A stretch of 64,000 bases of DNA from Paenibacillus radicis (ex Gao et al. 2016) (GCF_014641555.1 NZ_BMHY01000001.1:903678-967677), one strand, 5' to 3'; positions 41,649-50,219 are shown, numbered from the stretch's first letter. The notes: a model not told the origin generated them from the sequence alone. Made by a program: numbers and translations.

Positions 41649-42773
41649 ATGTTCACCTCATCACGAAAAGCGGCGAGAGCTGCGCAGACGCCAGCTGCGC
41701 AGCTATGCTCCGCACAAACTAAAAGCGTTGGGGTGAGTGCAGGGCTTACGCCGTCCAGCATCGTGCAGATGCAGCGAACATTTGGCAACCGTGCAACCAT
41801 GCAATTCATCAAGTCGAATGCACAAACGCCCGTTAAGCCACGGACCACTGGCAAAACCGGCATACCAGACGAATTGAAAACCGGGTTGGAGCACTTGTCG
41901 GGCATGGACTTGTCTGATGTGCGCGTGCATCGCAATTCGCCGGATCCGGCTAGGTTGAACGCGCTCGCATACGCGCAGGGCAGCGATATCCATCTGGGCC
42001 CCGGTGAAGAAACGCATCTTCCGCACGAAGCGTGGCACGTGGTTCAGCAGCGGCAAGGCCGCGTAACGCCATACAGGGAGATGGGTGGCATCGCGGTCAA
42101 TGACGACGCGTCATTGGAACAGGAAGCCGATACAATGGGAGCCCGGGCGAGTGCGATTGGCATGGAAGGTGCGTCGCCTTCCGGCAAGGGGACGGCCGAC
42201 GGAGCTGATAAGGACGAACCGGTGACTGTGCAGGCTCAGGTAAACGGACAGGCGACGGCTCAGTTGATGTGGAACGGCCTGGGCAACAAAAAAATCGAAT
42301 CTTTGGCCGACCTGAATGCTGAACTGCGGCTGCTCGGCGAGTCGCAATTGACACTGGCTCATTTCAACGGGGCAACACCCGCTGCCGTCGACAGCTTCAT
42401 TGCCGCATCCGATATGAATGCCTATGCGGTGCAAGATGAATTGGCGGGTGCCGTTGCCGATCATTTTGTAAACCCGACAGATTGTACGCTGGAAACGCAC
42501 GCCGGCGTGAAGGCTTGGGTGAATGCGACCAAAAAAAGTGTAACGCCCAAAGCATTGAATGATTTAATCGACATCGCGAACGGCGACAAAACCAAAATCC
42601 ACCTGTCGACTAAAATGAAAGGCGCCGACATTAATACCCCGTATGTACATGATTATGGCAGCAATTACATATGCACCTTCACGATGCTTGGCATCAACTG
42701 GGACGGGCACCCGATCATCCAGGTTGATTTGGAAGGCAAGGTCAAAAATGGACTTCATGACTTCAGTTAAAGG
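41649..42773 (+). CDS. DUF4157 (eCIS-core-type) metallopeptidase-like protein with unknown C-terminal domain
   Basis: A 373-residue protein with no signal peptide. The start at 41649 has AAGGAGA seven bases upstream. Layout: QRTFGNRATMQFI motif (42-54, common in front of DUF4157), DUF4157 domain about 71-140 with DVRVHRNSPDPARLNALAYA and the zinc motif HEAWH at 126-130, a possible third ligand in EQEAD (158-162), a Gly/Asp-rich linker (170-205), and a C-terminal region (206-373) I cannot place. DUF4157 proteins are linked to extracellular contractile injection systems and toxins; no injection-system gene is in this window. The gene is framed by direct repeats R1 and R2. The ending stop is at 42768-42770 or directly after, within this interval. 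Confidence 0.8.
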
Positions 42774-43009
42774 AGCAACCGTGAGGACTCTCTTCCTTAG
42801 CGGACGAAACGTTGCATTTTAGCCATACGGAAATTCGCTAGCGTTAAGCAGTAGATATTGTTGCTTAGTTGGCAATGGAGGTATACTAAACAAATAGGTG
42901 CACTAAAGAAACTTCTCTGCAAATGCTGGAAGGCTCCCTTTTGGATGATGAATAAGCTAACTAAGCTAAAAAGTTACGTGAAATATTAAGCGGAAAAAGT
43001 ACAGTTTCA
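42774..43009. other. non-coding gap between the DUF4157 gene and repeat R2
   Basis: About 240 bases with no open frame I can support. AATGGAGGT near 42874 looks like a ribosome-binding site but leads only to very short frames. No promoter of quality was seen before R2. Confidence 0.5.
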
Positions 43010-43017
43010 GGATAGGA

Positions 43018-43089
43018 CTCTCCACTCCTATCCAAATCTATAGCGCTCATCATGAGCGCTGACCACTCCTCTTGGAGTGGTTTTTTTTT
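43018..43089 (+). repeat. 72-bp direct repeat, copy R2, with terminator
   Basis: Same hairpins as R1: AGCGCTCAT-c-ATGAGCGCT (43042-43060) and ACCACTCC-TCTT-GGAGTGGT (43062-43081) with a T run. R2 has an additional upstream stem, GGATAGGA (43010-43017) with TCCTATCC (43026-43033), missing in R1. It has no clear promoter and can serve as the terminator of the DUF4157 gene. Confidence 0.9.
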
Positions 43090-43243
43090 GTGTGAAAAAT
43101 AGCACCTCAGATTTGTTCTCAATGAATTATTCAGTATTGAGTTACTATCTAGTTCATACTAGAAAAAATCGCTCTTTGTGACAGTGAGACTTGCTCTATT
43201 AGAGTCTTTTTTACGACCATCAGAGGAATTATGTCGAACTGGA

Positions 43244-44761
43244 TCATGATGGAGCAATCATTCTCTTCATTTTATCGAAGGATGTTACCCAATCGGTCGT
43301 AATGATGCTTCCGATGTAGCCGTCTGGTCGAATCATAACCAACGTGTCGCAAAAAATACCGTAATTGCTTGTTAGATTACCAGTTGTGTCCTTGAGGCAC
43401 TCGTGTTCCACTTGATGCCCTGTACCCACAGAATAGCGGCGTAATTCGGCTCCGCTGTTGGGCCAGCTCAATTCAGAGAGAGCCATAGAGGCATGGGTAC
43501 CGAAGGCCAGCAGCGTGAAATGCGACCCCTGAAACACGTCGAACAATCGTTTAATCCCACCGGGTCCTGTACAGGTCGCATCTGGTGCTCGGTCTCCTAC
43601 CTTTAGGGTCTTGGTAGCAGAAGAGGTATCGATGCGGGCAAGTGGGCCAGCGTGGTAAGAAATTCCGAGTTGTCGCTCCTCATCTCCACGCTTGAGGCTG
43701 GAAAGACGTTGCTTATCGAGACCGGAGTACAGTTCGCTGGACTTCCCAAGGACGCGTGCCGCAATTGGCTGTCGTTCGGCCTGATAGCTGTCGAGAAGGC
43801 TGTCGGGTGCTCCTGCGATAACCTGTCCAAGTTTCCAACCGAGGTTGTAAGCGTCCTGCACCCCGGTATTGAGGCCCTGCGCGCCAGCGGGGGTATGAAC
43901 GTGTGCAGCGTCGCCGATTAGAAAGACACGACCCGCACGGTAATTCTCGACGAGCCGGACATTAGGCCGGAATACCGACGTCCAGGTAATATCATGGAGC
44001 TTGTAGCCAGTGAGCGTCTTGAACTGAGCAGCCATAGCCGCTTCGTCAAGTTCTGATGATTCATCTGTATTCAGACGTATCATGACTTGGAACTGATCGG
44101 AGTGGGGCAGTGGACATGCTCCAACCGATTTGCCGTGTGTGCGTGGCCACATATGCCACCGATTGCGTGATAGTCCGTCAATCGTGCCGTCGATAATAAG
44201 TGTACGATCGGAGTTGTCGGTTTCTCCTACGAACCGTATGCCTGCGCCTTTGCGGACGGTGCTCGAGCCGCCGTCGGCCCCGACCAGATATCTGCTGGTG
44301 ACCGTTTCTCCTGAAGAAAGTGTCGCCGTTACTCCATCTGCATCCTGTTCGAAACTAACTAATGCTGTGTTGAACTCGATACGCAAGCCAAAGCGAACCA
44401 GCAACTGGTGTAAGATGGCGTCGGTGCGGTGCTGAGCTAGCAGAAGAATATTCGGATATGGCACGTCGGACGTAGCTTTGTTCTGCTTTTGCATCCGCCA
44501 AGGTATGGTGAATGGTCCAAGGTGGAAGCCCGCGAGAGGGTATGGGGCACCTTCCGCATGAACATCATCTAGGATGCCGAGATCTTCGAAGACTTCTTGA
44601 GTGCGTGGCTGGACTCCCTTGGCACGTGAGCCCTTGAAGGCATGCGGTGCTTTGTCAATCAGCCGAACTCGAAGTCCACGCCTAAGTAGGTCTGCTGCTA
44701 ACGTGGAGCCGGAAGGGCCGGCTCCGACGATAAGTACATCAATGTCGTGTTGTATTGTCAT
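43244..44761 (-). CDS. FAD-dependent aromatic monooxygenase (PheA/TfdB family)
   Basis: Predicted NAD(P)H flavoprotein hydroxylase for an aromatic compound or antibiotic. The 505 residues show the GAGPSGSTLAADLLRRG dinucleotide motif (12-28), the DG motif GADGGSSTVRK near 165, and the GD motif RVFLIGDAAHVHTPAGAQGLN near 280-300 (two halves). The C-terminal part from about 390 (VGDRAPDATCTGPGG...) is the thioredoxin-like domain of polyketide and phenol hydroxylases. GGAGGTCG precedes the ATG. A MarR-type regulator gene is divergent, which suggests induction by the substrate. Confidence 0.9.
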   Translation of the reverse strand: MTIQHDIDVLIVGAGPSGSTLAADLLRRGLRVRLIDKAPHAFKGSRAKGVQPRTQEVFEDLGILDDVHAEGAPYPLAGFHLGPFTIPWRMQKQNKATSDVPYPNILLLAQHRTDAILHQLLVRFGLRIEFNTALVSFEQDADGVTATLSSGETVTSRYLVGADGGSSTVRKGAGIRFVGETDNSDRTLIIDGTIDGLSRNRWHMWPRTHGKSVGACPLPHSDQFQVMIRLNTDESSELDEAAMAAQFKTLTGYKLHDITWTSVFRPNVRLVENYRAGRVFLIGDAAHVHTPAGAQGLNTGVQDAYNLGWKLGQVIAGAPDSLLDSYQAERQPIAARVLGKSSELYSGLDKQRLSSLKRGDEERQLGISYHAGPLARIDTSSATKTLKVGDRAPDATCTGPGGIKRLFDVFQGSHFTLLAFGTHASMALSELSWPNSGAELRRYSVGTGHQVEHECLKDTTGNLTSNYGIFCDTLVMIRPDGYIGSIITTDWVTSFDKMKRMIAPS

Positions 44762-44825
44762 GTAAATCGACCTCCAATGGTCTTGATGATAGTGACTACG
44801 TTTATAGTAGCCACTATCTGATTTT

Positions 44826-44906
44826 ATTGTTTTAAAGAAACAATAAGTTTCCTTGAAATAATAATGAATGATTCGCCTTCACTTGTCAATATTGTTTCGA
44901 GGAAAC
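44826..44906. promoter_or_regulatory. candidate MarR operators between the monooxygenase and regulator genes
   Basis: Three palindromes: ATTGTTT-N5-AAACAAT (44826-44844), GTTTC-CTT-GAAAT (44847-44859) and GTTTC-GAG-GAAAC (44894-44906). The last two share the GTTTCN3GAAAY form and are 47 bases apart. A TATACT box (44930-44935) for the regulator lies just beyond. Confidence 0.5.
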
Positions 44907-44965
44907 TTTAGTTAAGGCTTTTCCTTTGGTATACTGATATCAAATCAACTACCGGAGGGGAATTA

Positions 44966-45670
44966 ATCATCCATCATTCAATAGAAAAGCAGAATTTAAT
45001 TAAGGAATTTCTGGGAACTGCGAATGAAATACAGCGTAGATTTCAAACGGAAGACGATGAAGAGAAACAATGGATGATCCAGAATAGTCCTAATCCAGGT
45101 ATTGCAGAGTTAATGAAAGAAATGACCGTTTTGAGTCTTCATGTTCTGGATGCAATTGGCAAGCTCGAGCCTGTAAACGGCAATACGATCTCAAAACAAT
45201 TCGGCATTCCCAAAGGGAGTGTCTCCAAAATTACGAGAAAGCTGGTTGATCGACAAATCATCCTAATTGAACATCTGCCGGATAACAAAAAAGAAGTTTT
45301 GTTTCGGACTACGTCGTTGGGCAGAGAGATCTATCTTTTGCATGCAGCTCTACATAATCAAATTGATAGTAATGTGAATCGTTTCATGCAGCGTTATAAA
45401 GAAGATGAATTGAGACTTATTGTGAATTCTCTAGGAGAAATTGCCCGTACATCATGGATTCATCCCCATACAATTGTTGAGTCGAATACGATCGGTCAAA
45501 AGGATTCGCCCACAAACGAAGATATAGAAACGAATTTAAATCTTCATTCGTTAGTGGTTGACAAGGAAATGAACGAAATTATGGTTATGCTTGGCAAGTT
45601 AGATTCACGAAGCTTAAAGAAGGCGAAAAAGATTCTTAACGATGTGTTTTTTACCGATTATGAGGGTTAG
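44966..45670 (+). CDS. MarR-family transcriptional regulator, start codon unusual
   Basis: Winged-helix regulator, probably repressor of the divergent monooxygenase gene. The wHTH is clear: VNGNTISKQFGIPKGSVSKITRKLVDRQIIL followed by the wing DNKKEVLFRTT. The first ATG in frame is 45074, but it has no ribosome-binding site. The frame continues upstream with sensible helical sequence (SIEKQNLIKEFLGTANEIQRRF) to CGGAGGGG (44953-44960), and there only ATC (44966 or 44969) codons stand at the right distance. I give 44966 as the best start; it implies an ATC start or a mutated ATG. Confidence 0.75.
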   Translation: MIHHSIEKQNLIKEFLGTANEIQRRFQTEDDEEKQWMIQNSPNPGIAELMKEMTVLSLHVLDAIGKLEPVNGNTISKQFGIPKGSVSKITRKLVDRQIILIEHLPDNKKEVLFRTTSLGREIYLLHAALHNQIDSNVNRFMQRYKEDELRLIVNSLGEIARTSWIHPHTIVESNTIGQKDSPTNEDIETNLNLHSLVVDKEMNEIMVMLGKLDSRSLKKAKKILNDVFFTDYEG

Positions 45671-45755
45671 AGTCACGAAAATCTAAGCTAAACTGAGTTG
45701 CACATTAATTTAAATAAAAGATAAAAATTCAAGTAAGTGACGGCCTTTATAAAAT

Positions 45756-45797
45756 AACAGCAGGATTCTTGTATAGACAAGAACCCTGCTGTTTTAC
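45756..45797. terminator. bidirectional terminator between the MarR gene and the secreted-protein gene
   Basis: AACAGCAGG-TTCTTGT type stem, 45756-45772 with 45777-45793, one mismatch, ATAG loop; T-rich on both sides. Confidence 0.8.
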
Positions 45798-45829
45798 ATT
45801 ACGTTTTTCATAAAATCATTCGCATTATA

Positions 45830-46474
45830 CTAGGAGACCACTCCTGTAGCGCTACAGTTAAAAGTAACTTGAATGTGGTGAGAAGACTCAAGACCGTTAT
45901 ATTTGATCTTACCGCTTGATGTTACATTGAAAGTGGTATCGGTATAACTGGTAGTCCAACCTGTTTCAATAAACGATCCAAGTGACGATGTAGTTGACAT
46001 GCTTGCAATTTGTCCTGTAAATACTTGTCTACCTGAATTTGTATTAAGTGAGGTATAGAAAGCACCAAAAACTGTTAATGTGACGCTCACACCGTTTGAA
46101 TCCACAGTCCTACTTTTAGTAGCGCTACCTATACTTCTTGGTCTAATCCCACCTTGGTCATCAGGGACAAGGTTAAAGTTCACGCCTGATCTTGCTATTG
46201 CGAATTCACGGAATTCAGATACACTACTGAATTTTTCAAAAGGGAATTCCTCGAATGGGAAAATTCCCAGTGTTGATTGAGGCTCATTATTGTTGATTTC
46301 ATTTACAATATTTTCGAAAGTTTCATATAGTTCGAGCTTTTCTTCATGGGATAAAGTGGAAAAATTTGATTGCTCTTTAGCATAAATTGAAGTTGTGCCT
46401 GACAAAGATGAAATGAGTAGAGCGAGTGCAATTCCTAGTACGCCTAGAGTGCTTAGGATTTTACGTGGTTTCAT
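45830..46474 (-). CDS. secreted protein of unknown function
   Basis: A 214-residue exported protein: basic start, hydrophobic core at about 9-25 and an Ala-containing cleavage region near SIYAKEQ (about 29-35). The mature part has an acidic helical segment (LSHEEKLELYETFENIVNEI) then a Ser/Thr/Gly-rich beta domain from about residue 110 (VTLTVFGAFYTSLNTNSG...). AAGGAGAGA precedes the ATG. I do not recognise the family; the beta part resembles small secreted antimicrobial or adhesion-type domains only in composition. Confidence 0.65.
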   Translation of the reverse strand: MKPRKILSTLGVLGIALALLISSLSGTTSIYAKEQSNFSTLSHEEKLELYETFENIVNEINNNEPQSTLGIFPFEEFPFEKFSSVSEFREFAIARSGVNFNLVPDDQGGIRPRSIGSATKSRTVDSNGVSVTLTVFGAFYTSLNTNSGRQVFTGQIASMSTTSSLGSFIETGWTTSYTDTTFNVTSSGKIKYNGLESSHHIQVTFNCSATGVVS

Positions 46475-46655
46475 TCAATTCTCTCCTTCATTCTTTTGTA
46501 GTTTTAATGTGCCTACGCTTAGAAACGATAAGCTGGGGATGTTCGATTTTTGTGGCACCTTGTCATATCTCTCCTTCCATAAAATTCATCCCGTTCCCAA
46601 ATTCTAGCATATAAGTATTGAAACTAGCAATAACTTTTCCGATAAAAATAGTAGG

Positions 46656-46790
46656 TTATATAGCTGCATATCGGGTTTCATTAGTAATAACGTCTTGGTT
46701 AGTTGAACTTTGAGCATTAGCTACAAGAGGAATTGTAAGAGCGCAGATAAGGATGATTGATGTTTTGTTATAAGCTGGCCAGCTGTACAA
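46656..46790 (-). pseudogene. possible remnant encoding a signal peptide
   Basis: Reading the minus strand gives YNKTSIILICALTIPLVANA then QSSTNQDVITNETRYAAI and a stop: a convincing signal peptide with an A-N-A cleavage site, but only 18 mature residues and no start codon with a ribosome-binding site. It is probably the truncated 5' end of a secreted-protein gene. Confidence 0.35.
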
Positions 46791-46811
46791 ACAAAATAAG
46801 AAACTATTGTT

Positions 46812-47170
46812 TCAGGTTTCCCATTCTTCGACTATAACTTTAAAGATATCATCAAAGGTATGCTTCTCAGCAATTTGCTTTTCAGAATTAAAAAGAAAAT
46901 AAGCAGGGTATTGTTCTGTTGACAACTTCTTAGCAATTTTTTTTCCTTCATCTGTTTGAAGTCGTAAATCATTGAGTCAACATTATGAAAGTATGGTGCA
47001 ATTTCTGTGATTATTTCATCTATTGTTGTTTGCACCTGATTGTTGGCTAAGACTATCAAACGTAGCACTTTGGGATCTTTGCTGTAAAATTCATTCTTTG
47101 AATGGTTTGAACATGCGATAATAAGAAGGAATGTTAGGATTAGAATCAAAAATAATAGACGTTTGAACAT
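46812..47170 (-). pseudogene. frameshifted thioredoxin-like lipoprotein
   Basis: Frame 1 starts at 47170 with a lipoprotein signal (LLIIAC, Cys20) and runs through RLIVLANNQVQTTIDEIITEIAPYF. Near 46965-46985 the meaningful reading shifts by one base: frame 2 continues LQTDEGKKIAKKLSTEQYPA then YFLFNSEKQIAEKHTFDDIF and ends at the stop 46812-46814. Frame 2 looks like the second half of a thioredoxin-like fold (YPAYFLF with cis-Pro). Frame 1 alone would end at 46832 with a nonsense tail. Either the gene is decayed or there is a sequencing error. Confidence 0.65.
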
Positions 47171-47454
47171 ATTTTCCCTCCATTAAAGGGCTTGCCTTAA
47201 ATTTGGACTTGATATAAATTTTATCTTACTATCCAAGTCGCATTAAGTTTCCAAGGAATTATTTTTCAAAAAAGTTTATTGATGTAATCTGTCTCTGGGT
47301 AATCAAAGCATGCTTTTGACATTGCGATAAAATGCTAGTTAACTTAATGTAGGAATATCTCATTTCCAAGTTACAAGTATTGAAACAAACTAGGGTTTGA
47401 AGGCCGTGGCGGGTAACGCTTCAAGCTTGAAAATTGAAATAAGGAAGTGGCGAA

Positions 47455-48813
47455 ATGTCAAAAGCACGATTGGATACGCTGCAAAGCTGGTATGCTGACG
47501 ATCAGCACGACAAAATTGTTGAAGCGATCGAGCAACTGCCAGAATCGGAGCGGGACTACGAAGTGGTGGGTCATTATGGCCGAGCGCTTAACAACTTAGG
47601 GCGTTACACGGAAGCGTTGCAGCAGCTGCTGTCAGTAGAACATCAAGGAATACAGGATGCAACGTGGAATTGGCGCATCGGCTATTCTTATTTTTACTTG
47701 CATCAATGGGAAAAGGCGCTGTCCGCATTCGAGCAATTTGATCGTTTGGAGCCTGGCGATGCAGATGTGAATAAGTACATAGAGGCATGCAGCGATTTTA
47801 TGGTGAGGCAAGCTGCGGCGATCAAGGAGATTGCCCGTGTTCCTTTTCGCGAGCGCGACTTCAGTCAATTCTGGGAAACCAGCGATTATGCAGACAAAAG
47901 TTATGTAGAGGCACCGCCTACTGCCGAGATGATTGCTTCTATTGAAGAGGAACTGGGGTATAAGCTTCCGGCAGACTATATTTGGCTGATGCAGCAGCAG
48001 AATGGCGGCGTACCGGTCAATACTTGTTTTCCGACTGCCGTTTCGACCTCCTGGGCGGAGGACCATGTAGCCATTACGGGCATTATGGGAATCGGGCGCG
48101 AGAAAGATTATAGTCTGGGCGGCAGTTTGGGCAGCCGTTTTATGCAAGAGGAATGGGGCTATCCTCCTTTTGGGGTTGTCCTGTGCGATTGTCCGTCAGC
48201 AGGGCATGATGTCATTATGCTGGATTATCGTGTATGCGGCCGGGACGGCGAGCCTGCAGTTGTACATGTGGATCAAGAGGCTGGTTATTGGGTTACTTTC
48301 CTTGCGCCTAACTTTGCGACTTTTATAACTGGGCTGGTCAATGAGGAAGTATTCGACACCTCGGAGCAGGACAAACTCCATGATTTGGACAAGGTGAAGT
48401 ATGCGCAATTCTCATCTTTATTGCAATCTTTATGTGAGAAGGCCGCTGGAATAGAGCGGATTGAAGCGGTCATTCGCAATATCTGCACCCGGATCGTAGA
48501 TGGAAAAGGCTATTTCGCTTTTCATGCGGACGAGTTGTCGATGCTGATGTATGATATTCAGTTCTGGTTGTACACCGGGTCAAACCCGGAAGTAACGCGA
48601 GCGCACTATTTAGCGGAATATGAAAAGATGATCGCTTTTGCGCAAGGCTTCAGTACTGGGGGCTACGCGCCGGATTTTGTTTCGGGTTGGCTGGATGAAC
48701 GAATCAAGCAGGGAGCTATTGTAGACAGGGCAGGTGTGCTGAGCTTTACAGCGGTTGCAAGGGAGCAGCTAGTGAATAAGCTAACAGCGATCGAATCCGG
48801 CTTGGGTGATTAA
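47455..48813 (+). CDS. TPR and SUKH (SMI1/KNR4) domain protein, immunity-like
   Basis: A 452-residue protein. The N-terminal third (about 1-115) has TPR-like helical pairs (GRALNNLGRYTEALQQLL, GYSYFYLHQWEKALSAFEQF). The middle (about 152-282) is a SUKH-1 domain: IASIEEELGYKLPADYIWLM, the NGG turn, GIMGIGREKDYSLG and WGYPPFGVVLCDCPSAGHDVIMLDY. The rest is helical. SUKH proteins often protect against polymorphic or contact-dependent toxins. AAGGAAGTGG precedes the ATG. The next gene encodes ankyrin repeats and follows within 16 bases, so both are likely cotranscribed. Confidence 0.82.
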   Translation: MSKARLDTLQSWYADDQHDKIVEAIEQLPESERDYEVVGHYGRALNNLGRYTEALQQLLSVEHQGIQDATWNWRIGYSYFYLHQWEKALSAFEQFDRLEPGDADVNKYIEACSDFMVRQAAAIKEIARVPFRERDFSQFWETSDYADKSYVEAPPTAEMIASIEEELGYKLPADYIWLMQQQNGGVPVNTCFPTAVSTSWAEDHVAITGIMGIGREKDYSLGGSLGSRFMQEEWGYPPFGVVLCDCPSAGHDVIMLDYRVCGRDGEPAVVHVDQEAGYWVTFLAPNFATFITGLVNEEVFDTSEQDKLHDLDKVKYAQFSSLLQSLCEKAAGIERIEAVIRNICTRIVDGKGYFAFHADELSMLMYDIQFWLYTGSNPEVTRAHYLAEYEKMIAFAQGFSTGGYAPDFVSGWLDERIKQGAIVDRAGVLSFTAVAREQLVNKLTAIESGLGD

Positions 48814-48829
48814 GGGGGAACAACTACAG

Positions 48830-49651
48830 ATGACAGAAAACACTAATAATGAAACCTTGCATCATGCTTGTTATAACCAAAATGTGGATCGGGTACGAGA
48901 GTATGTCATGAACGCGAAAGCGAATAGCCTAAATAAAAAGCTAACGGATTATTCGAATCCGGTAAATGGAACCCCTTTGCAGATCGCGTGCAGAGTAGGG
49001 AATTTGGAAATCGTGAAGCTTTTAATCGAAGCAGGCGCGGATAAAGAAATGAAGGATGTCGGCAGACAATCGCCCTTATCCATTGCCATTAGTAACAATC
49101 ACTTTGAAGTAACTTGCTATTTAATTGAAGCAGGGGCCGATGTCCATTCGAAAGGGCCGAACAATCTGCAACCGATACATTTTGCATGTCAACGTGGAAG
49201 TAAAAAAATGATTGAATTACTATTATCGCAAGGAATTGATATCAACCAGCTGGATAGTCTCAAAAGCTCACTGCTTGATTTCACAACAAATCTGAGTGGT
49301 GGGAATTTGGAAGCGGCAAAAACGCTTATCGACAATGGAATCGATCATAAATATATGTCTGCAGCGTTTAAATGGGCTTGCTGGAGAAATAATGTGGAAC
49401 TCGCTGCATACTTACTCGAAAATGGAGCGGATTATGAGAGTCAAACAACCCCGAAGTCCGAATTGTTGTTTTGGATTTGCGGGTTAGGATACAAAGAAAT
49501 AGTGAAGCTGTTGCTTGAAGCGGGTGTCGACTTTACTACCCCGGTTAAATTTAAGGGTAAAATGCGGTCCTATAATGGCAGCCCGTTGGAAAGAGCTATT
49601 GAAACCCAACAATATGAAATTGTAGAAATCATTAATTCTTTTAAAAGATAG
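48830..49651 (+). CDS. ankyrin-repeat protein
   Basis: A 273-residue soluble protein built of about seven ankyrin repeats: GTPLQIACRVGNLEIVKLLIEAGAD, SPLSIAISNNHFEVTCYLIEAGADV and QPIHFACQRGSKKMIELLLSQGIDI are the clearest (each shown to about 20 residues by position: from residue 51, 84 and 117). It acts through protein binding; ankyrin proteins are frequent as immunity partners near toxins. AAGGGGGAAC precedes ATG 48830; a GTG at 48806 inside the previous gene is less likely. A terminator follows. Confidence 0.8.
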   Translation: MTENTNNETLHHACYNQNVDRVREYVMNAKANSLNKKLTDYSNPVNGTPLQIACRVGNLEIVKLLIEAGADKEMKDVGRQSPLSIAISNNHFEVTCYLIEAGADVHSKGPNNLQPIHFACQRGSKKMIELLLSQGIDINQLDSLKSSLLDFTTNLSGGNLEAAKTLIDNGIDHKYMSAAFKWACWRNNVELAAYLLENGADYESQTTPKSELLFWICGLGYKEIVKLLLEAGVDFTTPVKFKGKMRSYNGSPLERAIETQQYEIVEIINSFKR

Positions 49652-49667
49652 TAAAATACATGATCGG

Positions 49668-49694
49668 ACCTGTGCATTTTTTACAGGTTTTTTT
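49668..49694 (+). terminator. intrinsic terminator after the ankyrin gene
   Basis: ACCTGT (49668-49673) with ACAGGT (49683-49688), then seven T residues. Confidence 0.75.
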
Positions 49695-49786
49695 GTCGAA
49701 TTTCCATCGAATCTCCTAGATAGCGTTATAAAATCCATGATACAATTATGCCTAGTTTTGTATCTAAGAACAAGAGAGGTGACTAG

Positions 49787-49855
49787 ATGAAGCTGTACAC
49801 CAAGGCAACACCATCTGATTGCTATTATGGATTTGGCTCAGAATCTAGAAAGTAA
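49787..49855 (+). CDS. 22-residue open frame with good ribosome-binding site, probably a gene remnant
   Basis: AGAGGTGACTAG precedes an ATG that encodes MKLYTKATPSDCYYGFGSES and two more residues. The start signal is strong for such a short product. It may be the truncated 5' end of a larger immunity-type gene, or a small peptide. No other evidence. Confidence 0.35.
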   Translation: MKLYTKATPSDCYYGFGSESRK

Positions 49856-49891
49856 TTTATAATTCATAACATACTTAGGAAGGTGTATCAA

Positions 49892-50212
49892 TTGTCAACA
49901 ATGATATCTTATAAATTACCCTGTGGTTCAAAAATGAACTACCCTGAAAAACTAGGGTATCTGACACGTAAAGGGAATTTAGTGATTTTCCATAGTACGT
50001 CTTCAAAGGATTATGAGTCTTACCTAATAGTACCTGCAACCAAAGGTATTCATATAATTAAAACGGGTTCAATGCTTGAAATCGCATTACTATACGAAAA
50101 CTTGCCTTTAGAGGAGTTTGAAGTCAGAGACTCTTCTGGTGGGTTTAATTATAAACTTGGGACAACACTTGAGGAACTTCAAGACTTGTTGGCTCAATCT
50201 ACATCAGACTAG
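49892..50212 (+). CDS. small cytoplasmic protein of unknown function
   Basis: A protein of about 106 residues without signal or membrane segments. AGGAAGG precedes a TTG at 49892, the preferred start; ATG 49901 is an alternative. The sequence alternates beta strands (YLIVPATKGIHIIKTGSMLEI) with a C-terminal acidic helix (TTLEELQDLL). It is next to the SUKH and ankyrin genes and may be another immunity-type protein; this is inference from position. Confidence 0.6.
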   Translation: MSTMISYKLPCGSKMNYPEKLGYLTRKGNLVIFHSTSSKDYESYLIVPATKGIHIIKTGSMLEIALLYENLPLEEFEVRDSSGGFNYKLGTTLEELQDLLAQSTSD

Positions 50213-50219
50213 AATATTC

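Noticed and set aside
41348..41935. 195-codon minus-strand frame across R1 and the DUF4157 start
   Set aside because: Overlaps the promoter, terminator and a well-supported gene; no start signal.
41417..43089. R1 and R2 as the ends of an insertion sequence
   Set aside because: They are direct, not inverted, repeats with terminator structure, and there is no transposase between them.
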